This document shows, one piece after another, positions 54,512 to 63,157 of a stretch of DNA of 64,000 bases (the first letter of the stretch is position 1; each line of letters starts with the position of its first letter). The translations under genes were made by a program, and so were the position numbers. The notes under the pieces were generated by a model. It made no database searches, was not told where the DNA came from, and saw only the letters and a program-made list of their open reading frames with translations. The stretch is from Citrifermentans bemidjiense Bem. GTDB taxonomy: Bacteria; Desulfobacterota; Desulfuromonadia; Geobacterales; Geobacteraceae. Location: positions 3,657,501-3,721,500 of the forward strand of contig NC_011146.1 of NCBI RefSeq assembly GCF_000020725.1, in the 5' to 3' direction.

Positions 54512-54542
54512 AACCCCCATCCCTGCAATGGGGATGGGGGTT
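54512..54542 (-). terminator. Terminator of dctA
   Basis: AACCCCCATCCC and GGGATGGGGGTT form a 12-bp stem with a 7-base loop; on the minus strand T residues follow (54507-54513). It lies 40 bp after the dctA stop. Confidence 0.9.
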
Positions 54543-54581
54543 CGACACGAGGTCAGAATATGCAGGAGGGAATTACACGCC

Positions 54582-55901
54582 CTAAGCTTCTTCGGGCTCG
54601 GGGTCCATCATCAGCAGGTCAGCCTCCACGGCAGCCTCATCCAATTCCTTGTTCAGCACCTGCGACATGCGGGTCGCGTTCAGCTCGTTTTCCCAGCGGG
54701 AGACGACCACGGTAGCGACGCCGTTGCCGACCAGGTTGGTGAGGGCACGCGCCTCGGACATGAAGCGGTCGATCCCGAGGATGAGGGCAAGCCCCGCAAC
54801 CGGGATGGTGGGGATGGCGGCAAAGGTTGCTGCCAGGGTGACGAAACCGCTGCCGGTGACGCCTGCGGCCCCTTTCGAGGTAAGCATCAGCACGCCCAGG
54901 ATGGTCAGCGTCTGGGTCAGATCCAGCGGGGTGTTGGTCGCCTGCGCCACGAACACCGCGGCCATGGTGAGGTAGATGGAGGTGCCGTCCAGGTTGAAGG
55001 AATAGCCGGTGGGAATCACCAGACCGACCACGGACTTGGAGCAGCCGAGGTTCTCCAGCTTCGCCATCAAGCGGGGAAGCGCGGATTCGGAAGAGGAGGT
55101 CCCCAGCACGATGAGGAGCTCTTCCTTGATATAGGAGATGAACTTGAAGATGTTGAAGCCGCACAGCTTTCCGATGGTCCCGAGCACCACGAAGATAAAG
55201 AGCAGGCAGGTCAGGTAGAAGCTCCCCATCAGCATCCCGAGCTTGGTCAGCGAGCCCAGGCCGAACTTCCCGATGGTGAAGGCCATGGCGCCGAAGGCGC
55301 CGATGGGAGCGAACTTCATGATGATGTTCACGACGCCGAAGAAGGCGTGAGCCACATCGTCGATCATGCGGTACACCGGCTTGCCCTTCTCGCCCATGGC
55401 GGACAGCGCCAGGCCGAACAGGATGGCAAAGAAGAGCACCTGGAGGATTTCGCCCTTGGCGAAGGCGTCGACCACGCTATTGGGGATGATCCCCAGCGCA
55501 AAATCGGCGAAGCTGTGGGACTTGGCGGCGGTAGCCGTGTAGGTGGCGAGCCCCTTGGTGTCCAGCTTGGTGACATCGGCGTTCATGCCGACTCCCGGCT
55601 GGATCACGTTGATCACCATGAGCCCGATGGCAAGCGCGAGAGTGGAGACCGCCTCGAAGTAGAGGAGCGCCTTGCCGCCAACGCGGCCGACCTTCTTCAT
55701 GTCGTCCATGCCGGCGATGCCGGTGACCACGGTGCAGAAGATGATGGGGGTGATGATCATTTTGATCATCTTGATGAACCCGTCACCCAGCGGCTTCATC
55801 GCGGTACCGGTGTCCGGCATGTAATAACCGACCGCTACGCCGATAGATATCGCCGTCAATACCTGGAAGTACAGATGCTGGTAAAACTTCTTTGTTTTCA
55901 T
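54582..55901 (-). CDS. dctA: Dicarboxylate/cation symporter, DctA type (DAACS family)
   Basis: A 439-residue secondary transporter with the eight-helix/two-hairpin DAACS fold. Family signatures: [20 protein letters not shown] (HP1 serine-rich), [20 protein letters not shown] (helix 7 with the NxDGT-type motif) and [16 protein letters not shown] (HP2). The pattern favours C4-dicarboxylates (succinate, fumarate, malate) over glutamate, but the choice is not certain. The upstream region has a sigma-54 promoter and palindromes, and a sigma-54 activator system is encoded next to it, the arrangement known for rhizobial dctA-dctBD. Confidence 0.9.
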   Translation of the reverse strand: MKTKKFYQHLYFQVLTAISIGVAVGYYMPDTGTAMKPLGDGFIKMIKMIITPIIFCTVVTGIAGMDDMKKVGRVGGKALLYFEAVSTLALAIGLMVINVIQPGVGMNADVTKLDTKGLATYTATAAKSHSFADFALGIIPNSVVDAFAKGEILQVLFFAILFGLALSAMGEKGKPVYRMIDDVAHAFFGVVNIIMKFAPIGAFGAMAFTIGKFGLGSLTKLGMLMGSFYLTCLLFIFVVLGTIGKLCGFNIFKFISYIKEELLIVLGTSSSESALPRLMAKLENLGCSKSVVGLVIPTGYSFNLDGTSIYLTMAAVFVAQATNTPLDLTQTLTILGVLMLTSKGAAGVTGSGFVTLAATFAAIPTIPVAGLALILGIDRFMSEARALTNLVGNGVATVVVSRWENELNATRMSQVLNKELDEAAVEADLLMMDPEPEEA

Positions 55902-55985
55902 GGGCTCTCCTTTTACTGTGACTATTTCAACTTCAATGAAGCGTCATCGCATAAAAATCGCAGCGGCTCTCGACACCACATATCA

Positions 55986-56000
55986 GCAAGAGGAGTACCA
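55986..56000 (-). promoter_or_regulatory. Sigma-54 promoter of dctA
   Basis: On the minus strand the sequence is TGGTACTCCTCTTGC. It fits TGGCAC-N5-TTGC with one mismatch and has the required GG-N10-GC spacing. Transcription would start about 12 bp downstream (near 55974), giving a leader of about 73 nt before dctA. Confidence 0.82.
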
Positions 56001-56068
56001 ATCATCTGTTTACATTTACAAGTTACTGTGAGAACACAAGAAAATAGTGTTTTAGAAGAAAAGGGGCA

Positions 56069-56177
56069 CCGCAATGGTATTAACCAAAGTAAATACCATT
56101 GCGGAACAGCGACAAAAGGGACGTGAAAGCGGAAAGATAACCGACTTAACCATGGTTAAGGCCTTAACCTTGGTTAA
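56069..56177. promoter_or_regulatory. Tandem palindromes upstream of dctA (candidate activator sites)
   Basis: TTAACCATGGTTAA (56146-56159) and TTAACCTTGGTTAA (56164-56177) are perfect or near-perfect palindromes with centres 18 bp apart. A 13-bp hairpin (CCGCAATGGTATT and its inverse, 56069-56104) contains a TTAACC half-site. They lie about 70-180 bp upstream of the sigma-54 promoter, the usual distance for upstream activating sequences. Confidence 0.7.
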
Positions 56178-56239
56178 CACCATTGAGGGATGTGGTTGAT
56201 ATTGCATGAAAAGAGAGGGAATACTCCACGAAAGTCAGG

Positions 56240-56362
56240 CTCCCTCTGGGAGAGGGCCGGAGTGAGGGAAGGATGAAACTACTTGATCTTGATCTCGTTC
56301 CCAAGGTCCAGCTTGGGAACCAGGAATTCTCCCTCTCCCTCTGGGAGAGGGTCGGGGTGAGG
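56240..56362. repeat. Direct repeats CTCCCTCTGGGAGAGGG with a GTTCCCAAG palindrome between
   Basis: A unit of about 30 bp (CTCCCTCTGGGAGAGGG, then CGGAGTGAGGGA or variant) occurs at 56240-56270 and again at about 56334-56362. Between them GTTCCCAAG and CTTGGGAAC (56298-56321) form a perfect hairpin. It lies between the response-regulator stop and the dctA regulatory region. Confidence 0.65.
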
Positions 56363-56391
56363 GAACCGCAATGAGGGGAGAGAAGTGTTAA

Positions 56392-57798
56392 CTACTTCCG
56401 CTTGAGCTTGAGCCGCTTGTTCAGCGCGGGGGCCGAGATACCCAAGAGCCTCGCGGCGATGGCCTGGACGCCGTTCGCGCGCGAAACAGCCGCCTCCACC
56501 AGCAGTTCGGCCGCTTCAGCGAAGGTGGGGAGGCGCTCGAAGGACTGGAACGGGTTCTCGTGCAGTGCGGGAAGCGGCTGCTCCACGCGGGAGCGGCCGA
56601 TCGCCTTCAGGAAGCTGTCCATGGAGAGGATCCTCTCCTTGTGCAGACTAACCGCGTTGTAGACCATGCCGCGCAATTCGCGCACGTTGCCTGGGAAGCT
56701 GTAGGTGGCGAGGATCTGGGCCAGCTCCTTGGGAGGAGTCGGCTTCTTCTTACCCAGCGACTCCGCCGCCTGCTCCAGGAAATAGTCGAGCAGAAGCGGG
56801 ATGTCGGCGGTCCGCTCCCGAAGCGGCGGGATCTGGATGCGATGCGTGCAAAGACGGTAGTAAAGGTCGCGCCTGAAAGCCCCGGCGGCCTCCTTGGCGG
56901 AAAGATCGCGGTGCGTCGCGACCACGATGCGCGCGTTCATCCGTTTCGGCCGGTCGCTCCCCAGCTGGAAATACTCCCCTTCCTGCAGCAGGCGCAGCAG
57001 TTTCACCTGCGAGGCGATGCTCAGGTCCCCGATCTCGTCTAAGAAAAGCGTCCCGTTTCCCGCCTGTTCGATCATCCCGAGGCGCGCCTGGTCCGCGCCG
57101 GTATAGGCGCCGCGCACGTGCCCGAATAGCGTGTCGGCAAAGACGGTATCGTCGAGCCCCGCGACGTTGACGGCGACCAGCGGCCCTTGGCAGCCGCTCA
57201 AGGCGTGCACGGCGCGGGCGATCAGTTCCTTCCCCACTCCGCTCTCGCCGGTGATCAAAAGCGGCTGATGGCTGGGCGACACCGCTTCGACGTAGTTGAA
57301 CAAGTCGTGCATGCCGCGGTCGCTGGTGACGATTTCGGCGAACGCCTCCGGGTGCTTCAACTCGCGGGAGATCATCCGGTCCGACATGGCGCGGAACTCG
57401 TTGTGCAGTTCCAGCATCCGGATCGCCCTCATCGCCCCCCCAACCAGCCTGTCCTCCTCGTCGGTCTTAACTATGTAGTCGAAGGCGCCAAGCTTCATGC
57501 AGCGCACCGCGGTGTCGAGCTGGTTCATACCGCTCACGATGATGGTCATGATCTCCGGGTGGCTCTCCGCGATCTGTTGCAGAAGCGTCTCGCCGGAGAT
57601 GTGCGGCATGGTCAGGTCGAGGAGTACCAACCCCACTCCCCCCCGGTCCAGAAGCCCCATCACCTCGCGGCTGTCCTGGCAGATGAGCACGTTGTTGATC
57701 CCCGCCCGGCTCTTCAATGTGAGCGAGAAGGACTTGAGCCAGGACGGCTCGTCGTCGACCAGCAGTATGCTGAAGCTGGGATACGGCGTTGACTTCAT
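56392..57798 (-). CDS. Sigma-54-dependent response regulator (DctD-like)
   Basis: A 468-residue NtrC-family regulator. The receiver (about 10-130) has the phospho-acceptor Asp in LLDLTMP (about residue 61). The AAA+ domain has the Walker A GESGVGKE, the GAYTGAD loop (GAFTGA variant that contacts sigma-54), FLDEIGDLS and the arginine finger region FRRDLYYRL. A Fis-type HTH ends it (VQAIAARLLGISAPALNKRL). I use ATG 57798 with AGGAGG 8 bp upstream. It lies 2 bp after its sensor kinase and next to dctA. It is expected to bind the palindromes at 56069-56177 and activate the sigma-54 promoter. Confidence 0.9.
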   Translation of the reverse strand: MKSTPYPSFSILLVDDEPSWLKSFSLTLKSRAGINNVLICQDSREVMGLLDRGGVGLVLLDLTMPHISGETLLQQIAESHPEIMTIIVSGMNQLDTAVRCMKLGAFDYIVKTDEEDRLVGGAMRAIRMLELHNEFRAMSDRMISRELKHPEAFAEIVTSDRGMHDLFNYVEAVSPSHQPLLITGESGVGKELIARAVHALSGCQGPLVAVNVAGLDDTVFADTLFGHVRGAYTGADQARLGMIEQAGNGTLFLDEIGDLSIASQVKLLRLLQEGEYFQLGSDRPKRMNARIVVATHRDLSAKEAAGAFRRDLYYRLCTHRIQIPPLRERTADIPLLLDYFLEQAAESLGKKKPTPPKELAQILATYSFPGNVRELRGMVYNAVSLHKERILSMDSFLKAIGRSRVEQPLPALHENPFQSFERLPTFAEAAELLVEAAVSRANGVQAIAARLLGISAPALNKRLKLKRK

Positions 57799-57800
57799 TT

Positions 57801-59630
57801 TCACGACCTCCTGGAAGTAACGGGAAGGGAAAGGGTGACCGTGGTCCCCTCCCCCGGCGTCGACGCGAAGCAGAGCGTCCCCCCGTGCTCCTTGACGATT
57901 CCCGCGGAGACGGAGAGGCCGAGCCCGGTGCCTCCGGTCTCCCGCTTGGTGGTGAAGAAGGGATCCACTAGCTGCGGCAGGTGCTCCTGCGCTATCCCCA
58001 CCCCTTCGTCCCGCACCTCGATCAGCACGCTGTCGCTCTCGCTGTCCAGCGAGGTGGTAAGCGTCACCCCCTGGTCCCGGCCGGGGAGGGACTGGCAGGC
58101 GTTGAGCACCAGGTTGACGATGACCTGCTCTATGCGCTGCGCGTTGCCCAATACCGGCGGGAGGTTCCCCGCATAAAGCGCCTCGAACCTGTTGGTCGCG
58201 GAACGTATAGTCGGCTCGACCAGGCGCACGGCCCTCTTGGCTGCCGCCTCCACGTCGATCGGCTCCATGTAGCCTGCGTCGTCGCGCCGCGCGAAGTCCT
58301 TCAGATCGTTCACGATCCTCTTGATGCGCTGCGCCCCGTCCTGCATCTCCTCCAGGATGCGCGGGATCTCCTCGCGCATCTCGGAATACGGAACTCCCCC
58401 GAGCATGAAATCCCCCTCCTGCAGGTAGCGGGCTTCGAGGATCTCCTCCGCGTCCTCGTGCACGCGCCGCAGAATCGGGATATCAAGCAGCAAGAGGCCG
58501 TTGGGGTTGTTGATCTCGTGGGCGACGCCGGAAACCAGCGTCCCGAGAGAGGCCATCTTGTCGGCCTGGATCAGCTTGTCCTGGTGGCGCCTTAACGCCT
58601 CCAGAGCCTTGTTGCGCTCCGAGACCTCCTGCGCCAGCTCGGTGGTGCGCTCGACGACACGTTTGTGCAGCGTCTTGTTCCAAAGCGCGGTCCCCGCCAA
58701 GACCAGCAAAAGCGGCACCAGGATCATGGCGCCGTACTTGAGCGCCATCTCCCTGGTGACCCGGGGAGGCTCGTGCACGCCGAGCCACCTGTTGTAGATC
58801 TGGGCGTACTGGCCGGTCTTGATGACGATGGCGAGCCCCTCGTTGAAGCGGGTCAGAAGCTCCTTATTCCCCTTGGCGACTCCGTAGCCGTACTGCTCGC
58901 TCACCACGGCCTTTGCCACCGGAACCAGGTTGGTCAAGTGCAGTTCGCGGATCAGGTACATCCCCGGGAGTTGCGCCACCACCGCGTAGTCGTACTGACC
59001 CGAGGCCAAAAGCCTGAGGGCCTCCGCAGGCGTCGGGGTGAGCACCAGGTCCTTCCCGAAGCCTAAGAGCTTCAAGCGCTCGTGCATGATGCCGTCCTGG
59101 AAGACGATCACCTTCTTCCCCTTCAGTTCCTCCAGGGTGCGGACCCGTTTCGAGTCCCTGCGGGCGAAGATGGCGTGGTGCACCATGGCGTGGGGGGGCG
59201 AGAAGTCGACGCTCCGGGAGCGCTCATCCGAATAGGAGAGCCCCTGCAGGATGTTGATCTTTCCCTGCTGGAGACCTGCGCGCATCTCCGCCCAGCTTCC
59301 GAAGCGGAATTCCACCTTCATCCCCATCACCTCGGCGATCGCCTTGGTGAGATCCACGTTATAGCCTGCCGGGCGGCCGTCCTTGTCGATGAATTCGTAC
59401 GGAGGATAGGAGCGGTCGCCGCCGACCACGATGGTGGCCGCGGGGTCGTAGTGGACCGGGGCGGATTGCTGCGCCTGAGCAAGCGGGGCCAGAGAGAGCA
59501 GCAGGACCAGCAGAAGGAGCGAGAAAAGCGCCCGGTTGCCGGCGGCGGGGGAAGGATTCGTGCTGAAAGGAGGGAAGAAACGAAACCTCGATGCGGGTTT
59601 TGGTGTGTCAGTGAAGACGCAGTGAGACAC
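57801..59630 (-). CDS. Sensor histidine kinase with periplasmic solute-binding domain
   Basis: A 609-residue membrane kinase. A signal/anchor segment (about 33-53) is followed by a periplasmic SBP_bac_3 domain (about 65-290; YPPYEFIDKDGRPAGYNVDL), which in the ABC-transporter family binds polar amino acids. After a membrane helix (about 298-320) and coiled coil come HisKA (GVAHEINNP with the phospho-His) and HATPase (DEGVGIA, GTGLGLSV). The rhizobial DctB has a Cache-type sensor instead, so ligand recognition differs. The GTG at 59630 has AGGA upstream. The pair probably controls dctA. Confidence 0.88.
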   Translation of the reverse strand: MSHCVFTDTPKPASRFRFFPPFSTNPSPAAGNRALFSLLLLVLLLSLAPLAQAQQSAPVHYDPAATIVVGGDRSYPPYEFIDKDGRPAGYNVDLTKAIAEVMGMKVEFRFGSWAEMRAGLQQGKINILQGLSYSDERSRSVDFSPPHAMVHHAIFARRDSKRVRTLEELKGKKVIVFQDGIMHERLKLLGFGKDLVLTPTPAEALRLLASGQYDYAVVAQLPGMYLIRELHLTNLVPVAKAVVSEQYGYGVAKGNKELLTRFNEGLAIVIKTGQYAQIYNRWLGVHEPPRVTREMALKYGAMILVPLLLVLAGTALWNKTLHKRVVERTTELAQEVSERNKALEALRRHQDKLIQADKMASLGTLVSGVAHEINNPNGLLLLDIPILRRVHEDAEEILEARYLQEGDFMLGGVPYSEMREEIPRILEEMQDGAQRIKRIVNDLKDFARRDDAGYMEPIDVEAAAKRAVRLVEPTIRSATNRFEALYAGNLPPVLGNAQRIEQVIVNLVLNACQSLPGRDQGVTLTTSLDSESDSVLIEVRDEGVGIAQEHLPQLVDPFFTTKRETGGTGLGLSVSAGIVKEHGGTLCFASTPGEGTTVTLSLPVTSRRS

Positions 59631-59655
59631 TGTGAATCCTTGTGCTTAAAAAAAG

Positions 59656-59697
59656 GGGGACAGGCTACTTTTTTAAATGAAAAAGTAGCCTGTCCCC
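59656..59697. repeat. Dispersed palindrome GGGGACAGGCTACTTTTT, copy 3
   Basis: Two perfect 18-bp arms around a 6-bp centre, as at 32.0 and 35.0 kb. It lies just upstream of the sensor kinase gene. Confidence 0.9.
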
Positions 59698-59771
59698 TTT
59701 TCGGAGGTAAGGGCTACGGCTACGACAATATAGTATGCGCCGGGACAAGTCAATGAAGCTCATGAGAAAAC

Positions 59772-59852
59772 AAGGGGACTGGCTCCGCCAGGTGCCTATC
59801 CCCCTTAGACAGTGGCAAGGGGACTGGCTCCGCCAGGTGCCTGTCCCCCTTG
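59772..59852. repeat. Tandem GGGGACTGGCTCCGCCAGGT palindromes
   Basis: Two nearly identical copies of a 35-37 bp imperfect palindrome (59772-59806 and 59816-59852) beginning AAGGGGACTGGC and ending CC(T/-)GTCCCCCTT, 44 bp apart. The outer GGGGAC and GTCCCC arms match the palindrome family at 32.0, 35.0 and 59.7 kb. Confidence 0.85.
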
Positions 59853-59863
59853 CCTCAGTGGCC

Positions 59864-61849
59864 TCAGGCGATCCGCTCCGCGAGAATCTCCGCCAGATCC
59901 CTCGCGGCGACGCTCCCCTCCGCGCCGCCGGTCTTGATGCCGTCCTCGAACATGGTTAGACAGAACGGGCAGTTGGAGACCAGCATGGGAGCGGCGGTTT
60001 CCTGCGCCATCTGCACCCGCGCCACGTTGATCCGCGTGCCGCGCTTCTCCTCCGCCAGGATGCGCCCCCCTCCGGCGCCGCAGCAAAAGCTCTCCAAGCG
60101 GCTCGCCCCCATCTCCGTTATGCTCCCGCCGGCGCGGCCGAGGAGCTCGCGCGGCTCCTGGAAGATGTCCATGTAGCGCCCGATGTAGCAGGAGTCGTGA
60201 TAGGTGCAGGCAAAGGGCTCCGCCTTCAGCTTCAGCCTCCCCTGCTGCACCAGGTCATGGAGGAAGGTGGTGTAATGTTCGACCGGGATGTCGAAACCGA
60301 GGTCGCGGTAGTCCCTGGCGAGCGTATTGAAGCAGTGCGGGCAGGTGGTCACCACCCGCGGCACCCCGTACCCCTTGATCTTCTCGATGTTCTCCTGCGC
60401 CATCCCCTGGTACAGGTACTCGTTCCCGAGCTTCCTGGGGGGCTCGCCGCAGCACTTCTCCTCCTTGCCGAGGATGCCGACCCTGACGCCGGCGGCGGTG
60501 CAGAGTTTCACGAAGGCGCGGGCCACCTCCTGGTTCCTGCGGTCGAAGGAGGCGTAACAGCCGACGAAGTAAAGGACGTCGACCGCGGCTCCTTTCTCCA
60601 TCACGGCGACGTCAAGGCCGTCGGCCCAGGCGCCGCGCTCGGCATAGGCCATGCCGAAGGGGTTGCCGTTCACCTCGTAGTTGGCCATGGCCACGCGCAC
60701 CTCGTCGCCGGGGAAGGAGCCTTCCATGAGCGCAAGGTTCCTGCGCATCTCCAGTATCTTGTTCACGTGCTCGATCTCGGCCGGACAGATCTCCTGGCAG
60801 GCCCGACAGGTGGTGCAGTCCCAAAGGACATCCTCGGTGACGGTCCGGCAGAGGTCGGCCTGCGGCGTCGCGGCCGCCACCTCGCCTATCTGCAATACCA
60901 CCTTCATGGGGGAAAGCGGTTTCTCCGTGTTCCAGGCCGGACAGCGGTCCTGGCAGCGCTTGCAGAGCGTGCAGGCATCGGGGTCGTAGAGATCCTTCCA
61001 GGAGAAGTGCTCCACCTTTGCCACGCCGAACTGCTCCGCCCCCTCGTCCTCCAGGTTGATGGTCGCAATCGACCCCTTAGGCCTTAAGTCGGTAAAGAGG
61101 TAGTTGACCGGCGTGGTGAAGAGATGGCGTAGCTTGGTGAAGGGGATGGCCACGATGAAGGAGAGCGCCAGGAACAGGTGCCCCCACCACAGGGCCTTGT
61201 GGGTCAGGGAAATCCGCCCCCAGTCCATCCCCACGAACAGTTGGCCGAAGAGCCCCCCTACCGGGGACCAGCGCGCGAGTTCCGGGTTGATCCCGATCTC
61301 CGTCGAGGCCATGCGAAGCCCCTCCACCACGAACCCGGTGACGAGGATGGCAAAGAGGAGGGCGTGCGCCAGGTAGTCGTCTCCGCTGGTCGGGAGCCCC
61401 TTCGGCTTCACGAACCAGCGGCGCACCAAAAGCCCCCCCAGCATGACGATCGCCACCAGCCCCGCCAGATCCAGCACCAGCGAATAGCCGCGGTAGAAGT
61501 TCCCCTGCAAAAACACCCTGTGGAACAGTGGCGCGGTGAAGTCGGCCTGCAGCATGATCAAGAGGGTCCCGATGAAAAGGAGCAGGAAGCCCCAGTAGAA
61601 AAATGCATGCAGCATCCCCGGCACGGGAACCCGCAGCACCTTCACCTGCGAAAACATCCCCTTTAGGAAGTGCCGGACGCGCTCGGGGAGCCGGTCCAGC
61701 CGGTCAAGCGGCTCTTTCCCCTGCCGGTACATGGGGAGACGCCTCCAAAAGCCCCAGGCGCAAGCCGCCAGGGCAATGAAGGCGAAGAGGTACATCACCC
61801 AGATCAGGGCGTGATTCACGTTCCAGTATATTTCGCGGGTGGCATGCAT
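59864..61849 (-). CDS. HdrDE-like membrane iron-sulfur oxidoreductase (EMO type)
   Basis: A 661-residue fusion. The N-terminal 250 residues form a b-type cytochrome/nitrate-reductase-gamma-like membrane domain with about six helices and several His. A 2[4Fe-4S] ferredoxin part follows (CTLCKRCQDRCP at about 293, CTTCRACQEICP at about 350), then two CCG (DUF224) domains: VGCYASFDRRN...EKCCGEPPRKLG and TYHDSCYIGRYM...ESFCCGAGGG. This is the HdrD + HdrE layout. Related proteins in anaerobes act as electron-transfer-flavoprotein:menaquinone oxidoreductase (EMO); without adjacent etf genes that role is inference. Electron transfer between a soluble donor and menaquinone is likely. Confidence 0.85.
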   Translation of the reverse strand: MHATREIYWNVNHALIWVMYLFAFIALAACAWGFWRRLPMYRQGKEPLDRLDRLPERVRHFLKGMFSQVKVLRVPVPGMLHAFFYWGFLLLFIGTLLIMLQADFTAPLFHRVFLQGNFYRGYSLVLDLAGLVAIVMLGGLLVRRWFVKPKGLPTSGDDYLAHALLFAILVTGFVVEGLRMASTEIGINPELARWSPVGGLFGQLFVGMDWGRISLTHKALWWGHLFLALSFIVAIPFTKLRHLFTTPVNYLFTDLRPKGSIATINLEDEGAEQFGVAKVEHFSWKDLYDPDACTLCKRCQDRCPAWNTEKPLSPMKVVLQIGEVAAATPQADLCRTVTEDVLWDCTTCRACQEICPAEIEHVNKILEMRRNLALMEGSFPGDEVRVAMANYEVNGNPFGMAYAERGAWADGLDVAVMEKGAAVDVLYFVGCYASFDRRNQEVARAFVKLCTAAGVRVGILGKEEKCCGEPPRKLGNEYLYQGMAQENIEKIKGYGVPRVVTTCPHCFNTLARDYRDLGFDIPVEHYTTFLHDLVQQGRLKLKAEPFACTYHDSCYIGRYMDIFQEPRELLGRAGGSITEMGASRLESFCCGAGGGRILAEEKRGTRINVARVQMAQETAAPMLVSNCPFCLTMFEDGIKTGGAEGSVAARDLAEILAERIA

Positions 61850-61898
61850 GATGAGACCTCTCTGGATCGGTGGGATGGGCGCTGCCTTTTGCGGGTGC

Positions 61899-62849
61899 TT
61901 AAGCGTGGTTGCGCAGCATCAGCTCCGCCGGATGGGGGGAGAGGTAAACCTGCTGCTGCAGATACTGCTGCCGGTACTTGTTGACGTAGTGCCTCAGGAG
62001 GGTGACCGGCACCACCAGGGGGACCAGGCCGTCGTGGTACTGCCCGATCAACTCCAAAAGCTCCTGTTTTTCCTCGGCCCCCAGCTCTTTTTTGAAGTAC
62101 CCCATGATGTGCATCAGCACGTTGGTCTGCTTCTTCACCGTGGCCTGCAGCTCCAAGGCCCGCAGGAAAAGCTCCTGGTAGCGCTCCGCGAGTTCCGGCC
62201 AGGCGATCTCCTTGCCGCGCGCGACAAGCGCCCCCATTTCGCGGTAGAGCTGCGTGCTGTGGGACATGACCAATAGCTTTTGCCGGGTATGGAACTGCAC
62301 CAGCTTCCCCAGGTCCGGTCCCTGCGCCAGGAAGTCCTTCCAGCGCCGGTAGCTGAAGACCCGCTCGATGAAGTTCTCCCGCAAAAAGGCGTCGGCGAGC
62401 CTCCCCTCCTCTTCCATGGGAAGGTGCGGGAAACGCCTGGCCACGGCGGCCGCGAAAAGGCCGCTGCCGGTCTTCGACGGCACGCCGGCTTGGTCGTAGA
62501 CCTTGACCCGGAACAGGCCGGAACTGGGGGAGCCCTTCTTGAAGATGAAGCCGCAGAGATCCTCCAAGGCCAACGCCTCCACCTTGGCCCGGCAAAAGGC
62601 CAGCATCTGCTCGGTCTTGTCCGCCCGGCTCTTGTGGGTGAAAAGCCTGGGCGCCGCAGGATCCCCCTCCAGCCGCATCGCCTCGCGCGGCACGGGCATG
62701 CCGCACTCCACCTCCGGACAGACCGGGACGAAGAGGAAGAACCTGCCCAGCACGTCCGTGATGTAGCGGTCATGCTTGTGCCCTCCGTCATAGCGGACCT
62801 TCTCACCCAGAAGGCACGAACTCACACCGATCTTTATAGGTGAAGTCAT
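61899..62849 (-). CDS. DUF523/DUF1722 protein
   Basis: A 316-residue protein with an N-terminal DUF523 domain (about 1-150; SSCLLGEKVRYDGGHKHD and VCPEVECGMPVPRE) and a C-terminal DUF1722 domain (about 165-300; LVQFHTRQKLLVMSHS, then VLMHIMGYFKKEL). E. coli YbgA has the DUF1722 part. The function of both domains is unknown. Conserved Cys and His in the DUF523 part suggest metal binding. I use ATG 62849 with GGAGAG upstream; an upstream in-frame start lacks a site. It precedes the HdrDE-like gene by 49 bp on the same strand. Confidence 0.85.
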   Translation of the reverse strand: MTSPIKIGVSSCLLGEKVRYDGGHKHDRYITDVLGRFFLFVPVCPEVECGMPVPREAMRLEGDPAAPRLFTHKSRADKTEQMLAFCRAKVEALALEDLCGFIFKKGSPSSGLFRVKVYDQAGVPSKTGSGLFAAAVARRFPHLPMEEEGRLADAFLRENFIERVFSYRRWKDFLAQGPDLGKLVQFHTRQKLLVMSHSTQLYREMGALVARGKEIAWPELAERYQELFLRALELQATVKKQTNVLMHIMGYFKKELGAEEKQELLELIGQYHDGLVPLVVPVTLLRHYVNKYRQQYLQQQVYLSPHPAELMLRNHA

Positions 62850-63066
62850 TAAAACTCTCCTTGCATGGCAGATTCGACGAAGGCACATGATACCACAGTA
62901 GCAGCCGGTGCGACAGGATCAGTGGGGACTAACTTCAGCTCTATCTGCAGTGGCTATGAGTGCTGCTGTGTCGCCTGCGGATGGTTCAATTAAAGCTACG
63001 GCAGCACCACACCGATAAGATGTTATGAAACAAGCAATTCCAGCAAAACAGCTCTGACACAAAACG

Positions 63067-63095
63067 TTGAACCGTCACCTGTATCCTGTTATAAG
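63067..63095 (+). promoter_or_regulatory. Promoter of the PAS sensor gene
   Basis: TTGAAC (63067-63072) and TATAAG (63090-63095) are 17 bp apart, giving a start point near 63102 and a leader of about 56 nt. The rest of the gap (62850-63066) has no other recognisable signal. Confidence 0.65.
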
Positions 63096-63157
63096 CATCG
63101 ATAGGTTCATACTCTGCTGACAGTGCTGAGCCTTTTCCACCTTTCCGAGGAGGGCCG

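Noticed and set aside
54405-56126. A 573-codon open frame opposite dctA
   Set aside because: It runs across the dctA terminator, gene and promoter region with a His/Asp/Gly-rich shadow-like composition. No domain.
59772-59852. CRISPR-like repeats
   Set aside because: Only two copies, each itself a palindrome with no variable spacer series and no cas genes; it is a tandem palindrome.
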